From Clostridia bacterium (GTDB taxonomy: Bacteria; Bacillota; Clostridia; TANB77; CAG-465), in contig JAFWCU010000005.1 in the NCBI GenBank assembly GCA_017534305.1, forward strand, positions 1-46,324: 46,324 nt of DNA. Reading direction: 5' to 3'. Numbering within the stretch: the first letter of the stretch is position 1; each line of letters begins with the position of its first letter. The notes under the pieces were generated by a model. That model searched no databases and was not told where the DNA came from. It saw only the letters and a program-made list of their open reading frames with translations. Of the stretch, positions 28,601-36,996 are shown piece by piece. A program made the position numbers and the translations under genes.

Positions 28601-30418
28601 TTACATAAACATATGATATAGTCTTACCATTTCTGCATTAGTAAGTAAATCATATCCCATAGCATCTATTGCAACGCCATGCTCATTATATACTTTTTTA
28701 GTTCCACCATTAACATACTTACCTACATCTTGAAGCAACTCTTTAACAAGATTAAATGATATCTTTTGAGATGCTCTTGTAATACCGGTAAGTCTTAAGT
28801 TTGCTTTAATAAAATGAGCCATATATTTAGGATAAATAATACCAGTATAATTTGGATTATTTTTAGATGAAATTCTAAGTCCATATGGTGTATACAATTC
28901 TTTAAACACTGTATCTAGTATTCTATTTGGAATTTGTCCAGATACACATGGGAAAGACAAACTTAAAACATAGATCATTTCAACACATGCATAATGTTCA
29001 CTATCTCTTAAATCTCTTTTCATTATTCCCTTTTCTGGAATCCAGAATTCATTTTCAATAAGTTTTGTAAAATAGTCTTCTTGAATTTCCATTTGTTTAT
29101 CTGTATCTCCTATCCATGTAAGAATATTTAGATAAACCTTAATGGCATTTAACATCAAAGCACAAATTTCAATTGTTTTAAAATATGTCACTCTATTTTC
29201 TGGTTCAACAAAGTTATATAGTATTTCTTTTACTGAATCCATATAAAGTTCAATTCTTCCTTCTTTTTGCAAAATTCTATTTACAGATTCAATATACCAA
29301 AGCTTTAAAATATTTAATTTATATCTAAGATTTTCATCTAACTTAATTTTAGACATTTCCTTTGTTATCTTATATACTGTTAAAACAACATGTTTAGCCT
29401 CTTTAATTTTTTTGTAATACAAATACTGTCCTTCTATTGAACGAACAATATCTGTAAGTTGTTCTATATCTTCTTCTAATTGTTTTTGAGATATAGTATT
29501 AATTCTATTTATATAATCTTCACTAAACTCTGTTTTATATGGCAAAGATGAAACAAGTAAAAAATTGTTATGAGTATTTAAAATAGATTTAGATAAATCC
29601 ATAAGTTCAACAAAATTTTCACTCACTCCAAATGTTATATCTTTATTTCTTGCTTGTATATTATCCATTATTTCTGCTACATTAATATTTGAAATATCTA
29701 CATCTTTATATGAAAAATATACATATATTTTTCTTTCACTAAAGCCCTTAACTTCTGTACTTAAATTTCCACATATTGCTAAATCTTCAAAATACACTTG
29801 TTTCTTATAATCTGAAGTTATATTTTCATGTTTTACGTCTTGTAGAACTTTATCCTCTATAGTCCATTTCATATCTTTAGACTTAATAGCAAGATTTTCT
29901 TGATTTGAAATACTTAAAGCTATAACTGTTCCGTCCTCTGTTTCTCTTTGATTAAATTTAAGCATAGAACTATTTTTCATATTAATATAGTCTCTACATG
30001 TAATAAGAGGAACAACTTTAAAAATTGCATTTTCTCTTGCGTCATTTTTTATTGTATATTCAACACATAGCAGTCCTGTCTCTTTCTCAAAAGCAAATCT
30101 TTTAGAAAACTTAATATCTGCAAAACTATATTCAAAAAGATTAGACTCTAAATCTGCACTATCAATATAATCTTGAGTGTTTAAATCTTTGCTTTTTGTT
30201 TCAAGTTCAACAATCTTATATGTGTTACCATTAAGCTCAAAAGTCTCGACTAGATTTTCTAGCAAGACTTTTGAATCTTTAATATACATTCCATGATATG
30301 GTTTTGTAGACTTAAGAGTACCACTCATACAAAAGCAAACTTTAGCATTATCTGATAGAGAATATTCAATATTTTTTGCTCTATCATAATTATTTATTTC
30401 TCTTTTGTATTTAAACAT
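28601..30418 (-). CDS. Glycogen-debranching-enzyme-like protein, probably without the usual active site
   Basis: The 605-residue protein is cytoplasmic (no signal or membrane segment). Its first 100 residues resemble the N-terminal domain of bacterial amylo-1,6-glucosidases: KPYHGMYIKDSKVLLENLVE followed by FELNGNTYKIV recalls the family's RxYHGLLV...LLSKLxE...G.xY pattern. The C-terminal half is helical and ends with YTPYGLRISSKNNPNYTGI, matching the family's TPYGLR-L-pattern. The catalytic signature usually written PWFxDWGRD is not found; the region aligns to SSLPYKTEFSEDYINR. So this is a distant, perhaps non-catalytic homologue; the family link is moderate. It starts 6 bases after yvcK with an AAAGGAG site, implying a linked job. 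Confidence 0.6.
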   Translation of the reverse strand: MFKYKREINNYDRAKNIEYSLSDNAKVCFCMSGTLKSTKPYHGMYIKDSKVLLENLVETFELNGNTYKIVELETKSKDLNTQDYIDSADLESNLFEYSFADIKFSKRFAFEKETGLLCVEYTIKNDARENAIFKVVPLITCRDYINMKNSSMLKFNQRETEDGTVIALSISNQENLAIKSKDMKWTIEDKVLQDVKHENITSDYKKQVYFEDLAICGNLSTEVKGFSERKIYVYFSYKDVDISNINVAEIMDNIQARNKDITFGVSENFVELMDLSKSILNTHNNFLLVSSLPYKTEFSEDYINRINTISQKQLEEDIEQLTDIVRSIEGQYLYYKKIKEAKHVVLTVYKITKEMSKIKLDENLRYKLNILKLWYIESVNRILQKEGRIELYMDSVKEILYNFVEPENRVTYFKTIEICALMLNAIKVYLNILTWIGDTDKQMEIQEDYFTKLIENEFWIPEKGIMKRDLRDSEHYACVEMIYVLSLSFPCVSGQIPNRILDTVFKELYTPYGLRISSKNNPNYTGIIYPKYMAHFIKANLRLTGITRASQKISFNLVKELLQDVGKYVNGGTKKVYNEHGVAIDAMGYDLLTNAEMVRLYHMFM

Positions 30419-30424
30419 TAATAA

Positions 30425-31924
30425 TTACTCCTTTGTAATCTCGTCCTTAATTTTATTTATAGTTGCTTGAGTCTTTTCTGTTGTTTTTTTCATTTTTTCT
30501 GGACTCATTTTTTTATTATCCTTAACTTTAGAATCTTTAATTTTTTCAGCTTTTTTCTTAGCTCTTTTTCTTTTAAAATCTTGAATTTTAGATTTAATTA
30601 GTTTTCTATTAGACATTAATTGCTCTCTTTTCATGTGTTTTTTCTTAAGAGAAACTATATTTAAATCTCCTGTAGCTTTTGTTAAAGATAAAGTCATTAT
30701 AATTTCTGCAAGTCTATCTGCATCATGTATTAATGCATTTTTAGCAGTAACAACAAAATCTTCTTGTATTACACAAATAGCTCTATTTTGAATATTTTCT
30801 ATATCTACTTTAACTGCAGTTGAATCTTCTTGGTTAAAGTCTTTGATCATTTCAGGTGTAATTTCACCATTATTAACAATAGCATAGTCTAATACATGTT
30901 TTCCAAGATATCTTTCAATCTCATTTATATATCTTGCAAGTGTATATCCTTCTGTTTGACCTGGTTGGTTCATAATATTTGCAACATATACTTTTTTAGC
31001 TTTAGATTTAATGATTGCTCTGTTAATATCTTCAAATAATAGGTTTGAACAAATTGATGTATAAAGTGAACCAGGTCCAAGAACGATAATATTTGCTTTA
31101 TTAATTGCATCTATTACTTCTGGAACAACTTTAAGGCTACCATCTTTTAAGAAAATTTGTTTAATTGCAGTTCTTGTTTCTCTTACTCTTTCAGAGATAT
31201 TTTCTTTACCTACAACAACCTCACCATTTTCTAATCCTGCACATAGTATTAAATCATCTGTAGTAACAGGATATATATCTCCTTGTACTTGGAATATATC
31301 TGATAGCTTGTCTATAGCTTTTGGAAAGCTTCCAGTAATATTTGTTAATGCATTTATTATTAAGTTACCTAAAGTTGAACCCTTTGTTTCATCATAGTTA
31401 TATGTTAATAATCTAGAAAAATCTGATTCGGATGTAGAAAGTGCACTAACACATTTTCTAATATCTCCAGGTGTAACTCTTTCTTCTTTACTCATAGCAG
31501 ATGTTAGTGTATAGTCATCTGGTGATACATTAACTACTGCAGTGATATTTGAAGTATATTCTTTTAAACCTTTAAGTAAGTTTGGAAGTCCTGAACCTCC
31601 ACCAATTACAACTACTCTTGGTCCTTTTTTTAATTTTGGATCTCCATATAATAATTGTCTTATTCTAACATTTTTATTTCTTCTAGAAATATTTTTTAAG
31701 TTAAGAAGTAAGATATTTCTTTGAGCAAGAATAAATGAGAAAAAGATACCAAATATCGCAACAGATATTAACAATACATATGCAATAAGCATTGTACGTG
31801 TTAATGTTCCTGTGCTTCCAAGTTGTATTCCACAATATATCAATAACGCAACAGAAACCAAAAGTGCTAAAATATATCTTTTAACTCTTGCTCCTGGTTT
31901 TAACCATTCAATTAAATCTCTCAT
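30425..31924 (-). CDS. yvcK: YvcK/GlmR (CofD-like) family protein, membrane anchored, altered motif
   Basis: In Bacillus, YvcK (GlmR) binds UDP-GlcNAc and directs carbon into wall-precursor synthesis. This 499-residue form has two membrane segments in the first 75 residues, a CofD-like core (PRVVVIGGGSGLPNLLKGL, TPGDIRKCVSAL, LGNLIINALTNITGSF, GPGSLYTSICSNLL, MNQPGQT) and a Lys-rich tail of about 75 residues. The usual TVADDGGSSGR loop reads NVSPDDYTLTSAM and GHSLGN reads GSTLGN, so ligand binding is probably changed. It starts one base before the murB stop region, with the ribosome binding site inside murB. rapZ and whiA, common neighbours in Firmicutes, are absent. Confidence 0.88.
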   Translation of the reverse strand: MRDLIEWLKPGARVKRYILALLVSVALLIYCGIQLGSTGTLTRTMLIAYVLLISVAIFGIFFSFILAQRNILLLNLKNISRRNKNVRIRQLLYGDPKLKKGPRVVVIGGGSGLPNLLKGLKEYTSNITAVVNVSPDDYTLTSAMSKEERVTPGDIRKCVSALSTSESDFSRLLTYNYDETKGSTLGNLIINALTNITGSFPKAIDKLSDIFQVQGDIYPVTTDDLILCAGLENGEVVVGKENISERVRETRTAIKQIFLKDGSLKVVPEVIDAINKANIIVLGPGSLYTSICSNLLFEDINRAIIKSKAKKVYVANIMNQPGQTEGYTLARYINEIERYLGKHVLDYAIVNNGEITPEMIKDFNQEDSTAVKVDIENIQNRAICVIQEDFVVTAKNALIHDADRLAEIIMTLSLTKATGDLNIVSLKKKHMKREQLMSNRKLIKSKIQDFKRKRAKKKAEKIKDSKVKDNKKMSPEKMKKTTEKTQATINKIKDEITKE

Positions 31925-31925
31925 T

Positions 31926-32840
31926 CTATTTTCCTCCTAGTGTTACAACTTCTTCTTGTAACATTACTCCGAATTTATCATAAACTGTCTTTTTAATATA
32001 CTCTATTAAATCTAAAACATCTTTTGCTGTAGCATTTCCACTATTAACAATAAATCCCGCATGTTTTGTTGAAACTTCAGCTCCACCAATTTTATATCCT
32101 TTAAGACCTGCTTCATCTATTAGTTTAGCAGCAATATAGTCTGGTCCTCTTTTAAATGTTGAACCACTACTTGGATATTCTATTGGTTGTTTTTCACGAC
32201 GAGAAGCATTATTTTCTTCCATCTTAGCTTCAATTTCATCTATATTTCCTTCTTGAAGTTTTACTGTAGCAAACACTACAATATACTCAGGATGTTCAAC
32301 AAACATAGAATGTCTATATGAAAAATCACATTCCTCATTTGTTATAATATGTCTTTCAAAAGTATTTGTATCTAAATATTCCACACTTTCAACAACATTA
32401 ATCATCTCTGAGCCATAAGCTCCAGCGTTCATTCTAACTGCTCCACCTATTGTTCCAGGTATTCCTGCAGCAAATTCCATCCCAGTTAATCCATTATCTT
32501 TTGCAAAATATGCAAGTTTAATTAATTGGAAACCACCAGAAACTTTAATTCTATTGTTCTCTAACATTTCAATTTCTGAAAAAGCGGCTCCAACTTTTAA
32601 AACTATTCCATCAAATCCTTCATCTGTAAATAATAGATTTGAACCATTACCAATTACGCAATAATTAATATTATTTTCTCTTGCATACTTAATAACGTCT
32701 ACTATTTTAGATACTGAGTCTACTTCAATAAATACTTTAGCATCTCCACCAACTCTCATTGTTGTATGTAAAGATAAAGGCTCATTATACTTTATTGAAC
32801 AATTTGAATTAATATTTGCATCCTTTATTACATAATCCAT
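31926..32840 (-). CDS. murB: UDP-N-acetylenolpyruvoylglucosamine reductase
   Basis: MurB (304 aa) reduces UDP-GlcNAc-enolpyruvate to UDP-MurNAc with NADPH and FAD. It has the FAD-binding segments VIGNGSNLLFTDEGF and AAGIPGTIGGAVRMNAGAYG, and the type II pattern SSGSTFKRG plus the C-terminal LQEEVVTLG with the catalytic Glu. I chose the ATG at 32840 with GGGGTG 9 bases upstream; an in-frame GTG at 32852 overlaps that site. It begins 14 bases after ftsY ends and is followed at once by yvcK, linking wall-precursor synthesis to its regulator. Confidence 0.96.
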   Translation of the reverse strand: MDYVIKDANINSNCSIKYNEPLSLHTTMRVGGDAKVFIEVDSVSKIVDVIKYARENNINYCVIGNGSNLLFTDEGFDGIVLKVGAAFSEIEMLENNRIKVSGGFQLIKLAYFAKDNGLTGMEFAAGIPGTIGGAVRMNAGAYGSEMINVVESVEYLDTNTFERHIITNEECDFSYRHSMFVEHPEYIVVFATVKLQEGNIDEIEAKMEENNASRREKQPIEYPSSGSTFKRGPDYIAAKLIDEAGLKGYKIGGAEVSTKHAGFIVNSGNATAKDVLDLIEYIKKTVYDKFGVMLQEEVVTLGGK

Positions 32841-32854
32841 ATTATCTATCACCC

Positions 32855-33769
32855 CTATATTATAGCTTCAACAAAAGCTTTTGCATCAAACTTTTCAATA
32901 TCATCTATTTGTTCACCAACACCAATATATTTTACTGGTATTTTTAACTCATCGACAATACTAAATACAACGCCACCTTTTGCAGTTGAATCTAGTTTAG
33001 TTAAGAATATTCCACTAACATCTGTTTTTTCTGTGAATAATTTTGCTTGAATTGCGCCATTTTGTCCAGTTGTAGCATCAAGAACCATAATTGTTTCTTT
33101 ATGTATATCCTCACCTATATTTTTATCTATTATTTTCTTCATTTTTTCAAGTTCATCCATCAAGTTTTTCTTATTATGCAAACGTCCTGCTGTATCACAT
33201 ATTAATACATCATATGTGCCTGACTCACTAAATTTCTTAGTAGCATCAAAAATAACTGAAGCTGGATCTTGCATTTCTTTTCCTGTAACAATATCTACAT
33301 TATTACGTTGTGCCCATACTTCAAGTTGTTCTATTGCTCCAGCTCTAAAAGTATCTGCTGCTGCAAGTAAAACTTTCTTTCCTGCTTTAGTATATAATTT
33401 TGTAAGTTTACCAATAGATGTAGTTTTTCCTACACCATTTACACCAACCACAAGTATTACTTGTTTTTGGTTAAGTTCAATACTGTCTACTTTATCTATT
33501 TCTTCTGCCATTAAAATATCTGTCATTTCTTTTCTAAGTAATGTTTTAATAGCCTTTTCATCCTTTTCTAATTGTTTTTTCAAATCTTTACGAAGGTTAT
33601 TACAAATTTTTGTACTTGTTTCAAAACCTACATCAGATAAAATTAAAGTTTCTTCAATTTCATCTATTACTTCTTCTATATCTTTCTTATTTGAAAATAT
33701 ATTACTCATCTTTATATCTAAAGATTCTTTTGTCTTCTTTAAATTTTCCTTAAGTTTGTTAAAAAACAT
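32855..33769 (-). CDS. ftsY: Signal recognition particle receptor FtsY
   Basis: A 304-residue SRP GTPase that receives ribosome-SRP complexes at the membrane. It has a short amphipathic N-terminus instead of a long acidic domain, the helical N domain (IEETLILSDVGFETS) and the G domain with GVNGVGKTTSIGKL, DTFRAGAIEQL, CDTAGRLHNK, TKLDSTAKGG and the closing YIGVGEQIDDIEKFD. An AGGAGGG site precedes the ATG at 33769. First gene of an operon with murB, yvcK and the debranching-like gene. Confidence 0.97.
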   Translation of the reverse strand: MFFNKLKENLKKTKESLDIKMSNIFSNKKDIEEVIDEIEETLILSDVGFETSTKICNNLRKDLKKQLEKDEKAIKTLLRKEMTDILMAEEIDKVDSIELNQKQVILVVGVNGVGKTTSIGKLTKLYTKAGKKVLLAAADTFRAGAIEQLEVWAQRNNVDIVTGKEMQDPASVIFDATKKFSESGTYDVLICDTAGRLHNKKNLMDELEKMKKIIDKNIGEDIHKETIMVLDATTGQNGAIQAKLFTEKTDVSGIFLTKLDSTAKGGVVFSIVDELKIPVKYIGVGEQIDDIEKFDAKAFVEAII

Positions 33770-33800
33770 TTTGCCCTCCTATGTATATTTCCTCACAATA

Positions 33801-33828
33801 ATTATACCATATAACGATAATATTTCAA
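33801..33828 (-). promoter_or_regulatory. Promoter of the ftsY-murB-yvcK operon
   Basis: TTGAAA (33823-33828), 16-base spacer and TATAAT (33801-33806) with an extended -10 TGG on the minus strand, about 32 bases before the ftsY ATG. Confidence 0.8.
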
Positions 33829-33835
33829 CAAAAGA

Positions 33836-33868
33836 ATAAAAAAAGAGTCGTTAAAATTTAACGGCTCT
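33836..33868 (-). terminator. Terminator of the two-membrane-segment protein gene
   Basis: Minus strand AGAGCCGTTAAA paired with TTTAACGACTCT, followed by seven or more T residues. Confidence 0.87.
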
Positions 33869-33888
33869 TTGCGAAAAATCGCTTTGAT

Positions 33889-34566
33889 TTATTCAGTAGT
33901 TGCAGGTTTAGAATGAGATGACGCTTTTTTGCGTCTAAATGGATTTCTAAATCCTTCAGCTGCTGCTGGTAAAACACCTAGACCTAAGATGAATAGAATT
34001 ATACATCCAACTGCTTGTAATGCTGTGTCTCTCATGTACTCAGTATTCAAGTTAAAGTTCCAATTGGTTAAACCATAATGTTGTTTCTTTAAGTTTTGTT
34101 GGAAATACAAAATTTCTTTTACAACTTTGTCGTCAGTGTCAATCTCTGTCTTAGTTTTTGGCATTACATCATGTTCACTATCATTGATATTTGTAGATAT
34201 TACAAGTTTATTAGTATCTTTAAAATACGTATATACGATATACTTCTGATTTCTATACACATTTTTTACGACACTATTTACCATTTTATCCACATAAGTA
34301 TCATTAACAGTAAAAGATGTTAGTTGATAGTCTAATACAATAGCTATCTTTTCTTTTTTTGAATCTTCCTCAATTGCGTTACGTGCGTAAGTCTTGTCTG
34401 GCTCTTTCATTGATCCAGATAAATCCTGAACATAGTCAGCTCCTTTCATAACTGGTAACTTTGGAACAACGATTGTGTTAAAGATATTCCATACCATCAC
34501 CCCTGAAATGATTATTAGTGCTATTCCCACTATTAATCTTGAAATAAATTTGAAACCTTTATTCAT
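33889..34566 (-). CDS. Unknown protein with two membrane segments
   Basis: I do not recognise this 225-residue protein. It has a hydrophobic segment at about residues 6-29 (LIVGIALIIISGVMVWNIF), an outer region of about 150 polar residues, a second hydrophobic segment near 185-205 (AVGCIILFILGLGVLPAAAE) and a basic, Ser/Thr-rich tail (RRKKASSHSKPATTE). The topology would be both ends inside and the middle outside. Two ATGs lie 9 bases apart; I use 34566 because the AGGAGG site is 10 bases upstream of it but touches the earlier one. It is monocistronic with a perfect consensus promoter and a leader of about 130 bases, so it is probably well expressed. Confidence 0.8.
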   Translation of the reverse strand: MNKGFKFISRLIVGIALIIISGVMVWNIFNTIVVPKLPVMKGADYVQDLSGSMKEPDKTYARNAIEEDSKKEKIAIVLDYQLTSFTVNDTYVDKMVNSVVKNVYRNQKYIVYTYFKDTNKLVISTNINDSEHDVMPKTKTEIDTDDKVVKEILYFQQNLKKQHYGLTNWNFNLNTEYMRDTALQAVGCIILFILGLGVLPAAAEGFRNPFRRKKASSHSKPATTE

Positions 34567-34703
34567 TAGTTTCATTCCTCCTTTTTAATTAATTTTTTTT
34601 CACAGACTCTGCTTTTAAACGCTTTTTAAATTCAAAAATTTCATCCCTCCTTTTCCTATGTACCATACTTGATGTTACATTTAAAAAACATAACTGCAGA
34701 ATT

Positions 34704-34732
34704 ATTATATCACTGTTTATGTTTTATGTCAA
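34704..34732 (-). promoter_or_regulatory. Perfect consensus promoter of the unknown membrane protein gene
   Basis: TTGACA (34727-34732), 17-base spacer and TATAAT (34704-34709) on the minus strand. The gap 34567-34813 also holds a second GGAGGG motif at 34645-34650 abutting an ATG, and the lysC ribosome binding site on the other strand. Confidence 0.9.
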
Positions 34733-34813
34733 GTATTTTCTTTTTAACTATTATTATTTAACCAAATTAGCAAAAATAATAAAATAGCATAATATACATT
34801 ATGAGGTGAAAAA

Positions 34814-35797
34814 ATGAATATTATAGTTCAAAAATATGGTGGAAGTTCTCTAAAAGACAAAGAATGCTTAGAAACAGTTTGTGAAAATATAATTAAAGCA
34901 AAAGAAAATATAGATAGTCTTGTAGTCATAGTATCCGCACAAGGAAACACAACAAATGAGCTTATATCTAAAGCTGAGGAATATACAGATTTAGATAGTT
35001 ATTCAATAGATAAAAAAGATTTAGATTTTTTACTTTCAACAGGAGAAATGCAAACTGCAGCGCTTCTTAGCTTAATGCTAAATAGTAAAGGATATGATAG
35101 CGTTTGCCTAAATGGTGCTCAAGCAGGAATTATAACATCTTCAGACTATTCAAATGCAAAAATTCTAAATATAATTCCAGATAATATTATATATAATTTA
35201 AATGAAGGAAAAATTGTAATAGTAACAGGTTTTCAAGGCGTAGACAGACTGGGAAATATAACAACCCTTGGACGTGGAGGCTCAGACTTAAGTGCAGTAG
35301 CGCTATCTTGTGCTTTAAAAGCGCAAAAATGTGAGATATATTCAGATATTGACGGAATATTTACTGCTGACCCTAAAATAATACCAAACGCAAAACTATT
35401 GAATTGTTTGTCTTATGATGAAATGATTGAAGCAACATCTAATGGTGCAAAAGTGTTACATAGTAGAAGTGTAAATATGGCAAAAAAATATAAATTAAAA
35501 ATTATATCTAAAAATACATTTTCTAAGTCATCTGGATCATTAGTTCAAGAAACTAGTGAAAGTCTAAATGTTAAAATGATTACACAAAAAAAGAACCTAA
35601 GTAAAATATGCTTAATAGGTTCTATGTTAAATACTAATATAGATGTAATAACTACAATTTATAATACTGCAAAAGAAATGGGCATTCATATTTACATGAT
35701 ATCACTAAATGAATTATCTATTAATATAATAGTTGATACAAACATTGCAGATAAATTTAGCCAAGAACTACATAATAGACTAATAAAAGAGGAATAA
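34814..35797 (+). CDS. lysC: Aspartate kinase with a shortened regulatory region
   Basis: Aspartate kinase phosphorylates aspartate at the head of the Lys/Thr/Met and diaminopimelate pathway. The N-terminal kinase domain is complete: VQKYGGSSL, SAQGNTTNEL, LLSTGEMQTAALL, TTLGRGGSDLSAVAL and YSDIDGIFTADP. At 327 residues it is about 75-100 shorter than usual. The remaining C-terminal region (LSKICLIGSMLN, MGIHIYMISLNELSINIIV) resembles one ACT domain, so one of the normal two ACT units seems missing; feedback control may differ. A GAGGTG site precedes the ATG. It is a lone plus-strand gene and converges on the permease gene. Confidence 0.92.
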   Translation: MNIIVQKYGGSSLKDKECLETVCENIIKAKENIDSLVVIVSAQGNTTNELISKAEEYTDLDSYSIDKKDLDFLLSTGEMQTAALLSLMLNSKGYDSVCLNGAQAGIITSSDYSNAKILNIIPDNIIYNLNEGKIVIVTGFQGVDRLGNITTLGRGGSDLSAVALSCALKAQKCEIYSDIDGIFTADPKIIPNAKLLNCLSYDEMIEATSNGAKVLHSRSVNMAKKYKLKIISKNTFSKSSGSLVQETSESLNVKMITQKKNLSKICLIGSMLNTNIDVITTIYNTAKEMGIHIYMISLNELSINIIVDTNIADKFSQELHNRLIKEE

Positions 35798-35812
35798 TAA
35801 TTATTCCTCTTT
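35786..35812. terminator. Shared bidirectional terminator made of both genes' last codons
   Basis: AAAGAGGAATAA (35786-35797) and TTATTCCTCTTT (35801-35812) form a perfect 12-bp palindromic stem with loop TAA. It contains GAG GAA TAA, the last codons and stop, of both convergent genes. The tract after the stem on the minus strand is TTTTATTAG. Confidence 0.8.
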
Positions 35813-36985
35813 ATTAACAGTATTATCTTCAGCCTTCATTATTGTTTCTTCAGGCTTTTTATCTTTTTTCTTAATTTTTAGTGCTTTAATTATTTTTGGT
35901 TTTTCTTCTTCATTTTGCTCTGACTCAAAATTAATATCAAATTTATAATCGATATAAACTTTAGCAAGAGCAATAATTGGTGTGGAAATTAACATACCTA
36001 TAGCACCAAATAGTCTTTCAAAAACTAAAAGACCACATATTACTACTACTGGATGTAGTTTAACAGATTTTCCAATAATATTTGGTTGTAATATATTTGC
36101 ATCTATTGCTTGTATAATCATAGATGATACAAGTGTAATTAATGCAAGTACAGGTCCACCAACAGTAAATGCATAAAGTGTTGTAATACAATATGAAAGT
36201 GCAGCACCAATATATGGTATGAAATTCAATAATGTAATAATTATACCAAATATAACTGCATATTTAAGTTTCAACACTGCGCATAAAATTGTTGTCATTA
36301 CACCTACAATAACACTATCTATTAATAATCCTCTAATGTATGAATTTAGTATATCATCCATTTCAGTAAGCATTTTGTATGTCTTAGAATTTTTCTTATT
36401 CTTAGACATCAAAACGAAAATATTATTTTTAGTTTTATCCATGTCTTTAACCATAAAGAATGAAATAATTATTGCAGTTAGTGAACTAATTACAAATGAT
36501 ATTACTTTTTGAGCAGTATCTATAGAATAGTTTACAAGTTCATTAGAAAATCTAGATAATAAATCTAATTGTCCTAAAGATGTAGGTAATCTATAAGTAC
36601 TACTTGAAAATCTATACTCAATTATATCATTAATCTTTGTCGTTATTGTTCTATATAACGATGGTACTTCTTTTACAAATTGAACTACCTCTGTAGCCAC
36701 AACTGGTATTATATAAGCAAGTGCAACACCTACTATACCAAGTATTATTACTAAAGAGATTATAGCAGCAAAGCCTTTTCCAATTCCCCATTTATGTAGT
36801 TTATTTGCAAGTGGTCTTGAAACCCAACAAATAATAACACCAACATAAAAAGGAGCAAGCGCTACTAATATTTCGCCAATTTTTTCTAAAAGACCAAAAG
36901 TTTTCAATGCATAGCATATCACAATAAATGTTGCAATATACATAAGTTTGTTTAAAAATTTAAAGTCAAACTTTTTTTCTTCCAT
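35801..36985 (-). CDS. AI-2E family (PerM/YtvI-like) transporter
   Basis: A 394-residue polytopic membrane protein with about seven or eight hydrophobic segments and the family's usual central soluble region between segments 3 and 4. Family hallmarks include LLNFIPYIGAALSYCITTLY, IIGKSVKLHPVVVICGLLV and GAIGMLISTPIIALAKVYIDY. Members are varied permeases or exporters; the substrate cannot be named. The C-terminal 50 residues are charged. It starts 11 bases downstream of nrdG with an AGGAGG site and ends in the stem shared with lysC. Confidence 0.92.
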   Translation of the reverse strand: MEEKKFDFKFLNKLMYIATFIVICYALKTFGLLEKIGEILVALAPFYVGVIICWVSRPLANKLHKWGIGKGFAAIISLVIILGIVGVALAYIIPVVATEVVQFVKEVPSLYRTITTKINDIIEYRFSSSTYRLPTSLGQLDLLSRFSNELVNYSIDTAQKVISFVISSLTAIIISFFMVKDMDKTKNNIFVLMSKNKKNSKTYKMLTEMDDILNSYIRGLLIDSVIVGVMTTILCAVLKLKYAVIFGIIITLLNFIPYIGAALSYCITTLYAFTVGGPVLALITLVSSMIIQAIDANILQPNIIGKSVKLHPVVVICGLLVFERLFGAIGMLISTPIIALAKVYIDYKFDINFESEQNEEEKPKIIKALKIKKKDKKPEETIMKAEDNTVNKEE

Positions 36986-36996
36986 TTTTCCTCCTA

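Noticed and set aside
33216..33839. A 207-codon plus-strand ORF
   Set aside because: It is antisense to ftsY, rich in Ser/Phe/Ile as shadow frames of AT-rich genes are, and has no promoter or ribosome binding site.
34741..34813. Lysine riboswitch upstream of the aspartate kinase gene
   Set aside because: There are under 80 AT-rich bases with no extended structure before the ATG.
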